From positions 2,728,001 to 2,792,000 of the forward strand of contig NZ_JAGTWO010000004.1 of NCBI RefSeq assembly GCF_018842675.1: DNA of 64,000 nt, read 5' to 3'. Of this stretch, positions 7,977 through 17,846 are shown one piece after another. The stretch comes from Candidatus Pantoea bituminis. Lineage in GTDB: Bacteria; Pseudomonadota; Gammaproteobacteria; Enterobacterales; Enterobacteriaceae. A program made the translations under genes and the position numbers. Each line of letters begins with the position of its first letter. Within the stretch, counting starts at the first letter, position 1. The notes beneath the pieces are model-generated. The model saw only the letters and a program-made list of their open reading frames with translations, was not told where the DNA came from and searched no databases.

Positions 7977-9293
7977 TTATAGGGCGTAAGAGAGCAGTAA
8001 GCAGCCGATCAAACCACATACGGAGATAATGGTTTCCAGCGCTGACCATGAACGAATCGTTTCGCCAATCGTCAGGTTAAAATACTCTTTAAACAGCCAG
8101 AATCCTGGGTCGTTTACGTGCGAGAAGATCACGCTACCGGAACCGACGGCAATCACCATAAGCTCCGGGCTGGCGCCACTGCTAACAATCAAGGGTGCCA
8201 CAATCCCGCCAGCAGTAATTGCCGCCACGGTGGCAGAACCCAACGCAATACGTAACACCGCAGCTATCGACCAGGCCATGAAAATAGGTGACAGGTTGGT
8301 TTGGTTCATCATGTTGGCGATATATTTATCTACGCCGCTGTCCACCAATACCTGCTTGAATGCCCCGCCGCCGCCGATGATCAACAGCATCATTGCGATG
8401 ATTTTGATCGAATCTGTCAGCGTATCCATCACCTCTTCCATGCTACGACCGCGGTTCAGGCCGAAGGTGAAGATAGCGATCAATACCGCGATCAGCGTTG
8501 CCATGACCGGATCGCCGAAGAATTCGGCGTAAGGCAGCAGTACATGCCCTTTTGGCAGTAGCATTTCCGCCACCGCACGCAAAGCCATCAACACCACTGG
8601 AATCAGCGCAGTCCAAACGCTCACGCCAAAACTTGGCATCTCCGCTTCAGTAAAGGTTTTAGGGTTGTAAAAGCTTTCTGGGATGGGTTTATCAATTTTC
8701 TTCAGGAAGCGCGCATACACCGGCCCCGCCAGAATAACGGTTGGGATCCCTAACAAGGTGCCGAACAGCAGCGTTTTACCCATATCAGCGTCAAACAGGG
8801 TCGCAATAGCGGTTGGGCCAGGGTGTGGAGGCAAAAAGCCGTGCGTAACAGAAAGTGCAGCAGCCATTGGCACACCGACGTACAGCAGCGGCACGCGCGC
8901 CGATGCGGCGACACTGAACACCAATGGCAACATCAGGACGAAACCAACTTCGTAAAACAGCGCAAAACCCACAGTGAAACCGGTCAGCACCAGCGCCCAT
9001 TGAATATACTTGACGCCAAACTTCTTAATCAACGTCGTTGCAATGCGCTGGGCGCCACCACAGTCGGCCAGCAGTTTACCGAGCATGGCACCAAAACCCA
9101 TGATCAGCGCCAAACTGCCCAGTGTTCCGCCCACACCGGTTTTAATTGAAGTAATAACTTTATTGACCGGCATGCCCTGCATCACACCGACCGCCAGCGC
9201 TACCAGAATCAGCGCGATGAAACCATTGAGTTTGAAGCGGATCATAAGCAGTAGCAGTAACGCAACGCCGATCGCCACGTAAAGTAATGGCAT
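7977..9293 (-). CDS. gntT: High-affinity gluconate:H+ symporter GntT
   Basis: 438 residues, the exact length of E. coli GntT, with 12-14 hydrophobic segments. GntP-family signatures are clear: GFGAMLGKLLADCGGAQRIA, HGFLPPHPGPTAIA and GSGSVIFSHVNDPGFWLFKE. It imports gluconate across the inner membrane with protons. MPLLYVAIGVALLLLL at the start and near identity across the C-terminal third support GntT rather than GntU or IdnT. Two abutting GntR operators upstream (9409-9437) indicate repression lifted by gluconate. It stands alone, as gntT does in E. coli. Confidence 0.95.
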   Translation of the reverse strand: MPLLYVAIGVALLLLLMIRFKLNGFIALILVALAVGVMQGMPVNKVITSIKTGVGGTLGSLALIMGFGAMLGKLLADCGGAQRIATTLIKKFGVKYIQWALVLTGFTVGFALFYEVGFVLMLPLVFSVAASARVPLLYVGVPMAAALSVTHGFLPPHPGPTAIATLFDADMGKTLLFGTLLGIPTVILAGPVYARFLKKIDKPIPESFYNPKTFTEAEMPSFGVSVWTALIPVVLMALRAVAEMLLPKGHVLLPYAEFFGDPVMATLIAVLIAIFTFGLNRGRSMEEVMDTLTDSIKIIAMMLLIIGGGGAFKQVLVDSGVDKYIANMMNQTNLSPIFMAWSIAAVLRIALGSATVAAITAGGIVAPLIVSSGASPELMVIAVGSGSVIFSHVNDPGFWLFKEYFNLTIGETIRSWSALETIISVCGLIGCLLLSYAL

Positions 9294-9408
9294 AATTTTT
9301 CTCCACCATACGCACTGACGAGCTGGCTCAGTGCTGGTTTGTTATCGTGGTCCCCAAAGGGTGACAGAACTTAACGTCTGTAAGATGTTTTAACACCTCG
9401 ACAAACGC

Positions 9409-9437
9409 TGTTACCGATAACATGTTAAGGGTAACAT
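9409..9437. promoter_or_regulatory. Two abutting GntR operators upstream of gntT
   Basis: TGTTACCGATAACA (9409-9422) and ATGTTAAGGGTAACAT (9422-9437) are perfect TGTTA/TAACA palindromes with a 4-bp centre, sharing the base at 9422. This is the known shape of the E. coli GntR operator. They lie 116-144 bp before the gntT start. Confidence 0.7.
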
Positions 9438-9587
9438 CGCGATGAAAGCATCACCCTCTCGATAGTGAATTTCTGTTTTGCGAAGGTGATCAACTTTTTG
9501 CCAACGCGTTATCAGAAAGTTTGCAGAGGCCAGCGGCGCGCTTTTAGTTACACTCAAATCTTAGCGAAAACTTAAAAGGATGCGCAG

Positions 9588-10733
9588 GTGAGTGAGAATT
9601 TGAGTGAGCTGTATAGCAATCAACGAACTCTGTTTGGCCGTGGAAGCATTGATAAACTGGTGCCGCTGTTAGCGCTACAGCAGCAGCCGACCCTGCTGTT
9701 TTGTGGTCAATCATTTCTGCAAAGCCCAGCTTATGCCCGGCTAAAGTCAACGTTGAACGATCACATCATCGGCTATGAAATTGTGCGAAATGAAGCGTCG
9801 CCCGCTGATATTGATGCCTGGGTCACACGTTGGCGTGGCCATGTCGATCGCGTTGTAGCCATCGGGGGCGGCAGCGTGCTTGATGCCGCTAAGGCATTTA
9901 GTGCGATGATGCAGCATCCGCTGCCGACGGCGCGTTATTTAGAGAAAGTCGGCGACAGCGCCGTTCAGCCAGTTACCTTGCCGATGATTGCGGTGCCGAC
10001 TACAGCCGGAACCGGCAGCGAAGTGACGCAGAATGCGGTCGTGACCGATCAACACGATATTCAGGTGAAAGCCTCACTGCGTCATCCGGTCTTTGTGCCT
10101 CAGGTTGCGATTCTCGATCCCGATCTGTTAAAAAATGCCCCCGATAAAGTCCTGGCAACTTGCGGCATTGATGCCTTTACCCATCTGTTTGAAGCCTATT
10201 TATCAAATAAAGGGAATCTGTTTACCCGCCAGCTGGCGTTAACGGGCTTAAAGCAGTTTGTTCAGGCGTGGCCCCAATTAAATCGTGACGATGCAGAAGG
10301 TGATAAAGCGCGTGAAGCGATGATGATGTCTTCATGGTTAGGCGGTGTTAGCTTGAGCAGCGCCGGTTTAGGCGTGATTCACGGTATCGCCGGCGAGCTG
10401 GGTGCACTCAAGCCTTTTCATCATGGCGAAGTCTGTGGGCGGCTGCTGTTTCCGTTTCTTGAGGTTTTGGCAGAAAGCCACCACATTGAGCAACAACAGT
10501 TAATGGCAGAGCTTCATGCTCAGCTGTTTAGTGAAGCCACAGATTCTCCAGCGCGTTACATGAAAAACTGGCTGCAGCAGCAGGCGATCACACCATTTTG
10601 GCAAGATGGCCCTGCACTAACGCATCAGGAGGTAGAGTGGATTCTGGCGCGCGCCAACAGCAAAAATTCCTTGGTGGATTACAGCAAAGATGAGATGCGA
10701 TCCATGATTGTGCAGGCATGGCCGATGCTTTGA
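9588..10733 (+). CDS. Iron-containing (group III) alcohol dehydrogenase
   Basis: 381 residues from a GTG at 9588, behind AAAGGA at 8 nt. NAD-binding GGGSVLDAAKAFS and the dinucleotide loop PTTAGTGSEVTQNAV are at about residues 92-150. The metal ligands of the family are visible as the Asp of CGIDAFTHLFEAY and the His residues of GVIHGIAGELGALKPFHHGEVC. Fe-ADHs reduce aldehydes or oxidise short alcohols in the cytoplasm. The substrate is not readable. It is divergent from gntT but has its own upstream region, so a shared role in sugar-acid metabolism is only possible. Confidence 0.88.
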   Translation: MSENLSELYSNQRTLFGRGSIDKLVPLLALQQQPTLLFCGQSFLQSPAYARLKSTLNDHIIGYEIVRNEASPADIDAWVTRWRGHVDRVVAIGGGSVLDAAKAFSAMMQHPLPTARYLEKVGDSAVQPVTLPMIAVPTTAGTGSEVTQNAVVTDQHDIQVKASLRHPVFVPQVAILDPDLLKNAPDKVLATCGIDAFTHLFEAYLSNKGNLFTRQLALTGLKQFVQAWPQLNRDDAEGDKAREAMMMSSWLGGVSLSSAGLGVIHGIAGELGALKPFHHGEVCGRLLFPFLEVLAESHHIEQQQLMAELHAQLFSEATDSPARYMKNWLQQQAITPFWQDGPALTHQEVEWILARANSKNSLVDYSKDEMRSMIVQAWPML

Positions 10734-10811
10734 AGCAAAGCTGGGCAGGCTTGAATCTTGCTCGGTGATAATCCACCCTTTTAAATACTGAACTCACCTG
10801 CGCCAGCTTCA

Positions 10812-10961
10812 TCACCTGGCGCCTGAATATTTTCCGGCAATCCGCGCGTTAATTTCCTTCGCCGCCATCGCGCTGCGCCACTGCACACACTGACCAAGCG
10901 CCGCGCCCCACCAGCTTGAGCCTATCGCTTCTACCGCGGCGTTTAATCCCGATATGATAAT
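10812..10961 (-). pseudogene. Short open segment, possible remnant of a lost gene
   Basis: A 50-codon minus frame without an ATG start reads through to TGA at 10812. It has coding-like composition (LNAAVEAIG, then AAKEINARIAGKYS), which is unlike the AT-rich flanks. No family is recognised. It may be the tail of a deleted gene. Confidence 0.2.
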
Positions 10962-11016
10962 TTAAAAGTCGATAATGTCATTTTTTGAATATCGGTAAAG
11001 CAAAGAATAAATCCAG

Positions 11017-11858
11017 TCAACGCGAAGATGTAGGTGTAAAAGGTGCCTCGCCCGCTAGCATGTGCTCAATCACCTGCAATACGCCCTGTTCGTTGTTGTG
11101 CGGAGCCAGGTAGCGTGCGCTCTCTTTCACCCGCTGCGGCGCATTTTCCATCGCAAAACTGAATGCAGATTGCTTAAGCATTTCCAGGTCGTTGCCGCCA
11201 TCGCCAAAAGCCAGCACTTCGTCATGCGAAATGCCCCAGCGTTTCGCCAGTAAATCAAGACCGTGCGCTTTATGGTTACCTGGAACGATTAAATCAACAG
11301 AGCCATGCCCGCTGGAGGTCGCTGCCGCCGCGCCTTGATGTAAGCGCGTAATATCAGCCATCAAAGGTTCGACGTAATCATCAGAGAGGTTAAGTGCAAA
11401 TTTGAACAGCTTGTCATCTTGTACTTCATCGAGGCTGCCGATCTTTTTCAGCCGATGGCAGTAATGACGCATTTTCGCTAGCCATTTTTCATCGGTTTCA
11501 TCGAAATAATAAGCGCTGTTGCGGCCGCAGAGCAGATAGCGCAAACCCGGATAATGGCCGTTTTGCAGCGTATCGATCACCGCGTTAATGTCGCTGCGAG
11601 AAAAGGCGCCGCAAAAAGTTCCTCATCACGATCGATGATCCATGCGCCATTTTCAGCCACAAATGCAATTTCACTGGCGATGTCAGGAAAGAAAGATTTG
11701 AGCTGGTAATACTGATTGCCGCTGGCGACGACAAATTTTATGTTGCGGGCTTTGAGCTGGTGATAAAGGGCGAGAAAGCGAGGCGAGTTGTACTGTTTTT
11801 TATCATCAAGAAAGGTGCCGTCCATATCAACCGCAACCATTTTAACCATCGTCATCAT
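11017..11858 (-). CDS. HAD-type sugar/flavin-precursor phosphatase, YbjI-like, frameshifted as sequenced
   Basis: Cof/HAD-IIB family hydrolase of about 280 residues once repaired. The nucleophile motif is [13 protein letters not shown] near the N-terminus, motif II is [15 protein letters not shown], and the acidic motif III/IV is [26 protein letters not shown] and SFAMENA strongly resemble E. coli YbjI, which dephosphorylates sugar phosphates and the riboflavin precursor ARPP. The frame breaks at the A run 11613-11617 (plus strand). One extra base there gives [19 protein letters not shown], joining both halves. Three Met codons follow AAGGAG; 11858 or 11855 is the start. Confidence 0.82.
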
Positions 11859-11926
11859 GACTCCTTAAAAAGGGAACCTCAGAATGAAGTGTCAGAATAG
11901 CCTAGTGAGAAGGAAGCGGAAAGAAG

Positions 11927-11950
11927 CACGGATGGCCGTAGCCATCCGTG
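11927..11950. terminator. Hairpin at the end of the RcnB-like gene
   Basis: CACGGATGG and CCATCCGTG form a 9-bp stem 8 nt after the stop of the minus gene. The minus-strand tail CTTCTTTCC is only partly T-rich, so it is a weak or Rho-assisted terminator. Confidence 0.45.
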
Positions 11951-11957
11951 AGGGAAA

Positions 11958-12431
11958 TTAATGGAACGCGTTGCTCAGGATCAGTGAGGTAATCACACCA
12001 GTAGCCGCAGCGATCAGCACATAGTTACCGTCAATATAGGCCCAGTGTTCACCGCGTGGCGGTTCACGTAAACCGCGTTCATGCCAGTCATTCACGCGAT
12101 AATGGTCGCCGCGATATTCGTGTGGTACTGAGTGGCCGCGACGGAAGTCGTGGCCGTTCCAGGCGAAGTGATCGCGATCATTACCGCGATCGCCATGATA
12201 GTCAGCGTGAGAGCCGCCACGATTGTCATGATCGCCGCGAGGGCCGCCTTGGTTGTGATGATCATCATGACCCGCCCCGCGTCCGCGATCGTCATGACGG
12301 TCGCCACCGCCCTGCTGTTGCTGCCACGGTTGCCCATGGTGATCGCCCGGGCCATCAGCCCAAGACGCGCTTGAAAACAGTGTGCTGCATGCTAAAAGTG
12401 AAGCGATAAACGTTAATGTTGTTTTTTTCAT
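11958..12431 (-). CDS. RcnB-family periplasmic protein rich in His, Asp and Gly
   Basis: 157 residues from ATG 12431, 7 nt after GGAGG. MKKTTLTFIASLLACSTLFS is a signal peptide ending at SWA. Residues about 25-95 are low-complexity DH/GG/RG repeats (DRHDDRGRGAGHDDHHNQGG) likely to bind metal. Residues about 100-140 hold the conserved RcnB core, GHSVPHEYRGDHYRVNDW followed by GEHWAYIDGNYVLI. The C-terminus has one hydrophobic segment (AAATGVITSLIL). RcnB in E. coli modulates nickel/cobalt accumulation. Here no rcnA is adjacent, so metal homeostasis is inferred from the family and composition. Confidence 0.78.
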   Translation of the reverse strand: MKKTTLTFIASLLACSTLFSSASWADGPGDHHGQPWQQQQGGGDRHDDRGRGAGHDDHHNQGGPRGDHDNRGGSHADYHGDRGNDRDHFAWNGHDFRRGHSVPHEYRGDHYRVNDWHERGLREPPRGEHWAYIDGNYVLIAAATGVITSLILSNAFH

Positions 12432-12751
12432 GGTACTACCTCCAATGGCAACGACTGATGTATCGCCGTTGAGATGACTATTATCCATATGGAGGGTGTG
12501 CAGCATCTCCAAAAGTCTTAAAGATCGGTAACTTACACACTATTACGCTGTCTTATCGATTCCTTAACGATTGTCATAACTTTTGATACAGATGGCGCTG
12601 AAAGTTTATTTAGCAAAGCAGACTTTCAGGCATTTAAATAACCCAGAATAAATAAGAACTTTCTGATGAAATAGCGTTAAAAAAACCAATGCCTGAAATG
12701 TAACCTTTGAAGAATGAAAATAACGGCATAATGCGGGGGAGAGTAAAGGTG

Positions 12752-12779
12752 AATAAAAACCCGATCGAAAACGATCGGG
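12752..12779 (-). terminator. Strong minus-strand terminator without an annotated gene upstream
   Basis: On the minus strand CCCGATCG-TTTT-CGATCGGG is followed by TTTTTATT. The 8-bp perfect stem with a U tract is a canonical intrinsic terminator, but no coding gene feeds into it within 480 bp. Confidence 0.75.
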
Positions 12780-12913
12780 GATTAAATATCCACACCAACC
12801 AAACGGGGTAAAACCCTTACATTTTATTAAGGGAAAACTGAAGCACACAACACCACATCACTAGTGCCGCAGCGCAAGAATAGCATCTCCAGCACAGCGA
12901 ATGGGTGAAAAAT
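12755..12913 (-). ncRNA. Candidate small RNA ending at the orphan terminator
   Basis: A -10-like TATAAC (12925-12920) with TTAATA 16 bp upstream could start a transcript of about 160 nt that ends at the 12752-12779 terminator. A second hairpin (CCCTTA/TAAGGG) lies before the terminator. A 19-residue frame inside has GGAG directly against its ATG, too close for good translation. It matches no sRNA that I recall. The promoter is weak, so this is a tentative call. Confidence 0.3.
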
Positions 12914-13278
12914 TGTCATGTTATACAAAATAATTTTCACTTATTAACTCAGCCGTAAATAAACATTTCCAAAATAGATAAAATCCATAATAAGGACAAA
13001 AATTACTTTCGTAACTCAACAGAAATAGGTCTGTGCTCTGACCAGATAGCGATAAAAATTAAATCAAGACTGCCCTGATAAATATAAAAACAGGAATAAA
13101 TAAAAAACGCATGTCTCACAGCTTATATCTCATAAAACATGCCGGTTCCCCGGTATAGCCGTTCTGTACTGCTGTTAAGGCATCTCAGTTAAGCATTACT
13201 CATTATTCGTTCCCTCACTCACATGCTAATAACTGAACGCTGTAACCAGCAGATAAATCAACGCTAGCGAGAACGGTT

Positions 13279-13818
13279 TTGATTAAGACTTCAGGAAACG
13301 TTAAAGAGAAAATTTTGATCAGCGCCTGTTTGATGGGCTTCCGTGTGCGTTACAACGGCAGCGATAAAGCGCTGGTGCTGGATACCCTCGATCGCTGGCA
13401 GCGAGAAAATCGTTTAGTCGTTCACTGCCCCGAACTGGCAGCCGGTTTAGCAACGCCACGTTTACCGGCTGAAATTATTGGCGGCTCAGGTGAGGATGTA
13501 TTAGCCGGGCGGGCGATGATTGTAGAAAGCGATGGCAGCGATGTCACACAACCCTATTTACTTGGGGCATGGCTGGCGCTAAAAACGGCTCAGGATGCGG
13601 GTTGCCGCTTTGCCCTACTCAGCGATGGCAGCCCAACCTGCGGAAGCCAGAGAATTTACGATGGATCTTTCAGCGGTCAGCAGCATCCCGGCGCTGGCGT
13701 GGCGGCAACACTTCTTCGTCAGCACGGCATTACTGTTTTTGCCGAGCATCAGGCAGGTGAATTGGTTTCTCATCTTGAACAACTCGCAGACCAGCGTATT
13801 GCAATCCGATTGAAGTAA
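13279..13818 (+). CDS. DUF523-family protein
   Basis: About 179 residues from a TTG at 13279; the start is uncertain because the conserved core begins at KILISACLMGFRVRYNG, residue 11. DUF523 hallmarks are present: Cys of ISACLMG, the CPE motif (VHCPELAAGL) and SDGSPTCGSQRIYDG. Three cysteines are thus conserved. The family is common in bacteria and also occurs fused to a DUF1722 domain in E. coli YbgA; its function is unknown. The gene stands alone and converges on sdaC with a shared hairpin. Confidence 0.75.
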   Translation: MIKTSGNVKEKILISACLMGFRVRYNGSDKALVLDTLDRWQRENRLVVHCPELAAGLATPRLPAEIIGGSGEDVLAGRAMIVESDGSDVTQPYLLGAWLALKTAQDAGCRFALLSDGSPTCGSQRIYDGSFSGQQHPGAGVAATLLRQHGITVFAEHQAGELVSHLEQLADQRIAIRLK

Positions 13819-13846
13819 AAAGAAGTTAAAAAAATGCGCCGGATTA

Positions 13847-13865
13847 AGCGCCGCATAGCGGCGCT
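13847..13865. terminator. Hairpin between the DUF523 gene and sdaC
   Basis: AGCGCCGC-ATA-GCGGCGCT is a perfect 8-bp stem between convergent genes. Neither side has an immediate T tract, though the minus strand has seven T about 15 nt further on. Confidence 0.5.
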
Positions 13866-13871
13866 AAACGT

Positions 13872-15160
13872 TTAACGTACCAGTGAGAAGAAAATCGCTG
13901 AAATTGCGATCAGACCAATCAGTACCACAAACACATTGCTGATCTTACCGCTGTATTTGCGCATTGCCGGGACTTTCTGGATGGCATACATCGGCATCAG
14001 AAACAGAATCACCGCAATGATCGGCCCGCCAAGCGTTTCAATCATGCTGAGTATATTGGGATCAAGTGTCGCCACCAGCCAGGTGGTAAGCAGCATAAAC
14101 AGTGAAGTCAGGCGATTCAGCGTGTTCGGCGCGACCGATTTTCCCTGGCTGCGCAGCGCTTTGTTCACCAGCCCATTAAAGCCTTCACGCGCGCCCAAAT
14201 AGTGCCCCAGGAACGATTTAGTAATGGCAACTATCGCGATAATAGGGCCGAGCCAGGCAATAACCGGTACGTGGAAGTGGTTGGCAAGGTAAGAAAGAAT
14301 GGTGATGTTCTGCGCTTTTGCTGCATGCAAATCGTCTGGCGACAGGCTCAGTACACAGCTGAAAACAAAAAACATTACCGTCACAACCATCAACAGATGC
14401 GAATACGCCAAAATGCGTGAACATTTTTTCTCCGCCTCCTCGCCATACTCTTCACGCTTCGCCACGGCAAAAGAAGAGATGATGGGCGAATGATTAAAAG
14501 AAAACACCATCACCGGAATTGCCAGCCACAGCGTCATCCATAAACCGTTTCCGCTGCTCTGATTCACCTCCATCGTTTGCAACGCCGCACCGTGCCAGTG
14601 AGGAATCAGATAGCACGCCATTAACATTAAAACGGCCACGAAGGGATAGACCAACACGCTCATTGCCTTAACGATCATCTGCTCACCGAAGCGCACAATG
14701 GTCATCATGCCCATAATCAGCACCAGCGACAGCAGCACACGCGGCGGTGCAACCCACCCCAACTGGTTAACGAGCAGGCTCTCAACCGTATTGGTAATGG
14801 CCACGCTGTACATCAATAAAATGGGATAGATTGCAAAGAAATAGAGCAGTGTAATGACATTTCCCGCGCCCGTACCGAAATGCTCTTCCACCACTTCAGT
14901 GATGTCGCCCGAAGGATTTTTGCCTGAAAGGACAAAGCGTGTTAGCGCGCGGTGTGCAAAAAAGTCAGGGGAAAGGCGAGAATCGCCATAATGATTAACG
15001 GAAGCAACCCACCAACGCCTGCGTTGATTGGCAAGAACAACACGCCGGCACCAATCGCGGTGCCGTACAATCCCAACATCCACATGGTGTCGGTTTTCTG
15101 CCAACCTTTTTCCGTTGACGTCTCAAGGGCACCCAGCGTGCCGGTTTGCGTGTTTTTCAT
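13872..15160 (-). CDS. sdaC: Serine:H+ symporter SdaC, frameshifted as sequenced
   Basis: HAAAP-family inner-membrane transporter with 11 hydrophobic segments. The N-terminal part starts at ATG 15160 ([13 protein letters not shown]), continues [19 protein letters not shown] and breaks after AFPLTF. The rest resumes at [15 protein letters not shown] and continues to [11 protein letters not shown]. Adding one T to the six-T run at 14958-14963 restores [12 protein letters not shown]. The repaired protein is 429 residues, equal to E. coli SdaC, with strong similarity throughout ([35 protein letters not shown]). sdaB is not adjacent. Confidence 0.9.
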
Positions 15161-15733
15161 CTGGTGATCCAATAAACGTGCAATCAACGCCGCTGCGTTT
15201 TGCGACTGCAAAATTAACGTCCACTTGCTGCTCTGCCCTGCTTCACAAGGATGAGCACAAGCGCGATGTGCCGGTGAGATCAATGACAACGGGCGCAACT
15301 TCAAGAAAATCCGCTGCCTTAGCGTTCAGGTGGTCAACAGGGACGAAGCCCCGTAAAACGCGTCTCCACCCTTTAAAACGTAATCGATTGCGCGGCATCT
15401 TTTTACACTACTTGACGGTTTAACATCAAGTTCAGCGGCAACTTAAGCGTTAAACACGGTAGAAACGGGCAAATTTTGCACGACGTGCACTTTCTTAGCG
15501 GGTGGCTGCCAACTGTTCATGTTGTGATTTAAACCGGCCAAAATACTGGCACTCCCATTGTTGCGATGATTGTCGACCTGCTGGCGCACACCTTATCGCG
15601 CTTGGTTAGAGGTGCCCTGAACGTTTAACTGCCTGTAAATTTTCCTGCCGTCGTGACGTAATCTTTGCCAGACTTTAAGCAGTCCCGTTGAATTGATTTG
15701 CACTGTTTTTAATGGCTTAACAGGAGTTAAAAC
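15161..15733. other. Intergenic 570 bp upstream of sdaC and of a GGCT-like gene
   Basis: No ORF with a ribosome site is convincing. TGCACGACGTGCA at about 15477-15489 is a small palindrome with one central base and could be an operator. Otherwise the region is unremarkable. Confidence 0.4.
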
Positions 15734-16330
15734 ATGAAAATTGCTTGCCTGGGTTGGGGATCGCTGATTTGGAAGCCTGACGTATTGCCACTTGCAGGAA
15801 ACTGGCAAGCAGACGGCCCCTTGATGCAGATTGAATTTTGTCGCATCGGCGATGGCGGTGAATTAGCCACTGCGATCTGCCCGAATGCCGCTCCGATTCC
15901 CGTCTTCTGGGCCTGGATGTCGACATCGTCACTTGCATTAGCCTGCAAATCACTGCGCAAGCGCGAAGGCATTCCAGACGAACGGGTGGATGGCTTAGGC
16001 ATAATGTTGATCGGTGATAAAGCCGAGGGAGGAATAGAGAAATGGGCACGCAGCAAGGGCATTGAAGCCCTGATCTGGACTGGCCTGCCCGCGCGCGTGG
16101 ATTTTACTGAAGGGCGCATTCCCAGTGTTGAGGAGGTACTCAACTACCTTCAGCAGCTGTCTGGCGATAAACGCGCCCATGCGCGAAGTTACATTGAGCA
16201 GGTCCCGGCGCAAATCGATACGCCTTACCGACGAGCCATTGCCGATACGCTTGGCTGGCATCACGCAAACCCTCAGATTCCGGCGATCACTACGCCAGTA
16301 AATGACGACAAAAACAGCCAATCCGCTTAA
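15734..16330 (+). CDS. Hypothetical protein, gamma-glutamylcyclotransferase-like N-terminus
   Basis: 198 residues, ATG at 15734 after CAGGAG. The opening MKIACLGWGSLIWKPDVLP, followed by ADGPLMQIEFCRI, resembles a family of uncharacterised proteins with the YGSL-like loop of gamma-glutamylcyclotransferases. That resemblance is by motif shape only. The C-terminal third (YRRAIADTLGWHHANPQIP) is not a motif I recognise. No signal peptide or membrane segment is present. It is a single-gene unit. Confidence 0.6.
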   Translation: MKIACLGWGSLIWKPDVLPLAGNWQADGPLMQIEFCRIGDGGELATAICPNAAPIPVFWAWMSTSSLALACKSLRKREGIPDERVDGLGIMLIGDKAEGGIEKWARSKGIEALIWTGLPARVDFTEGRIPSVEEVLNYLQQLSGDKRAHARSYIEQVPAQIDTPYRRAIADTLGWHHANPQIPAITTPVNDDKNSQSA

Positions 16331-16511
16331 ATCCTACGCTTATGTCATTGGGCCGCTCGGCTTACTTAAATCGAGCTGGCTACACTTCAATGCAGGTTGA
16401 ATAACCTAGCGGAAATGTATTCTACATTCCCCACCCTGAGTCATTCTGATATTGCCGCAACGGTGTTCCTCTTGAATAGACGGCAATTCACTGATCAAAG
16501 GAGTCGAACAG

Positions 16512-17705
16512 ATGAAAGCATTAACCTACCATGGCCCACATAAAGTCAGCGTTGATAATGTGCCCGATCCCGGGCTTGAAGCCGCTGATGACATTATTCT
16601 GCGCGTGACTGCCACAGCAATCTGCGGTTCAGACCTGCACCTATACCGCGGCAAAATTCCCGGAACCGATCACGGCGATATCTTTGGCCATGAGTTTATG
16701 GGGGAAGTTGTGGAAACCGGTAGCGGCGTCACGGCCGTCGCCAAAGGCGATCGCGTTGTCATTCCTTTTGTCATCGCCTGTGGCGAATGCTTTTTCTGCC
16801 ATCTGCATCAATATGCTGCGTGCGAAAACACCAACAGCGGCAGAGGCGCGATAATCAATCGTAAAAAAATTACGCCACCCGCTGCGCTGTTTGGTTACAG
16901 CAAACTGTATGGTGGCGTGCCGGGAGGCCAGGCCGAATATGTCCGCGTCCCTAAAGCCAACGCCGGGCCGTTTAAAGTGCCGGAGACTTTATCGGATGAA
17001 AAGGTGCTGTTCCTTTCCGATATCCTGCCTACTGCCTGGCAAGCCGTGAAAAATGCCGAAATCAAAAAAGGCTCAAGCGTAGCGATTTTTGGTGCAGGCC
17101 CAGTCGGCTTATTGAGTGCGGCTTGCGCCCGACTGGAAGGTGCCGAGCAGATTTTTATGGTCGATCATAATGATTATCGACTGACATTTGCGCGGGAACG
17201 TTACGGTGTAATCCCGATTAACTTCGACAAAAACGACGATCCTGCCGCCTTTATCATTGAAAACAGTGCCGGCAATCGGGGTGTCGATGCGGTTATTGAT
17301 GCCGTTGGCTTTGAGGCTAAAGGCAGCTTGACTGAAACCGTACTCACCAATTTAAAACTGGAAGGCAGCAGCGGCAAAGCGTTGCGTCAGTGCATTGCCG
17401 CAGTACGTCGAGGTGGCATTGTCAGCGTACCGGGCGTCTACGCTGGATTCATTCACGGCTTTCTGTTTGGTGATGCGTTCGATAAAGGGCTTACCTTTAA
17501 AATGGGCCAGACGCATGTCCATGCTTACCTGCCAGATCTGTTGAATTTAATCGAGCAAGGGCATTTGACCCCGGAAGAGATCGTTACCCATCACATGCCG
17601 CTGGAGGACGCTGCACGCGGTTATGAGATTTTTGAGAAGCGCAAAGAGGATTGCCGCAAAGTGATTCTGGTGCCGGGCATGGCAGCCACGCAAGCCACGC
17701 TGTAA
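16512..17705 (+). CDS. Zinc-dependent alcohol dehydrogenase, glutathione-independent formaldehyde dehydrogenase-like
   Basis: 397 residues, MDR superfamily, ATG after AAAGGAG. The catalytic zinc site is CGSDLH with GHEFMGEV (about residues 38-73). The structural zinc cysteines lie in [19 protein letters not shown]. The Rossmann motif is [17 protein letters not shown]. The insert after it ([20 protein letters not shown]) and the length are those of the long formaldehyde-dehydrogenase-like subgroup. It is cytoplasmic, and NAD is the likely cofactor. The substrate is inferred only to be a small alcohol or aldehyde. It is flanked by single genes on the same strand. Confidence 0.85.
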   Translation: MKALTYHGPHKVSVDNVPDPGLEAADDIILRVTATAICGSDLHLYRGKIPGTDHGDIFGHEFMGEVVETGSGVTAVAKGDRVVIPFVIACGECFFCHLHQYAACENTNSGRGAIINRKKITPPAALFGYSKLYGGVPGGQAEYVRVPKANAGPFKVPETLSDEKVLFLSDILPTAWQAVKNAEIKKGSSVAIFGAGPVGLLSAACARLEGAEQIFMVDHNDYRLTFARERYGVIPINFDKNDDPAAFIIENSAGNRGVDAVIDAVGFEAKGSLTETVLTNLKLEGSSGKALRQCIAAVRRGGIVSVPGVYAGFIHGFLFGDAFDKGLTFKMGQTHVHAYLPDLLNLIEQGHLTPEEIVTHHMPLEDAARGYEIFEKRKEDCRKVILVPGMAATQATL

Positions 17706-17846
17706 TTCCCAAGGGGCGGCTTATTTTGTCGCCCCACCTACCTTTTAGTTCTCGACCTGCCTCACGCCCACGCTTCGACCTGCCTGTACATTGCTGCTGC
17801 AAAAACCTATGTTTATTCTCTTCAACACTTTGCAGGAACAGGCAGC

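Larger units (their letters stand above)
12432..13278. other. Intergenic 850 bp with one predicted minus-strand transcript
   Basis: Apart from the predicted short transcript at about 12755-12913, the region is AT-rich, has no ORF with a ribosome site and no recognised family. The 80-codon minus frame at 12606-12848 runs through the terminator hairpin and is rejected. Confidence 0.4.

Noticed and set aside
12092..12409. Several repeat-rich frames on both strands over the RcnB-like gene
   Set aside because: They arise from the GAT/CGC repeat of the His/Asp-rich coding region and have no start signals.
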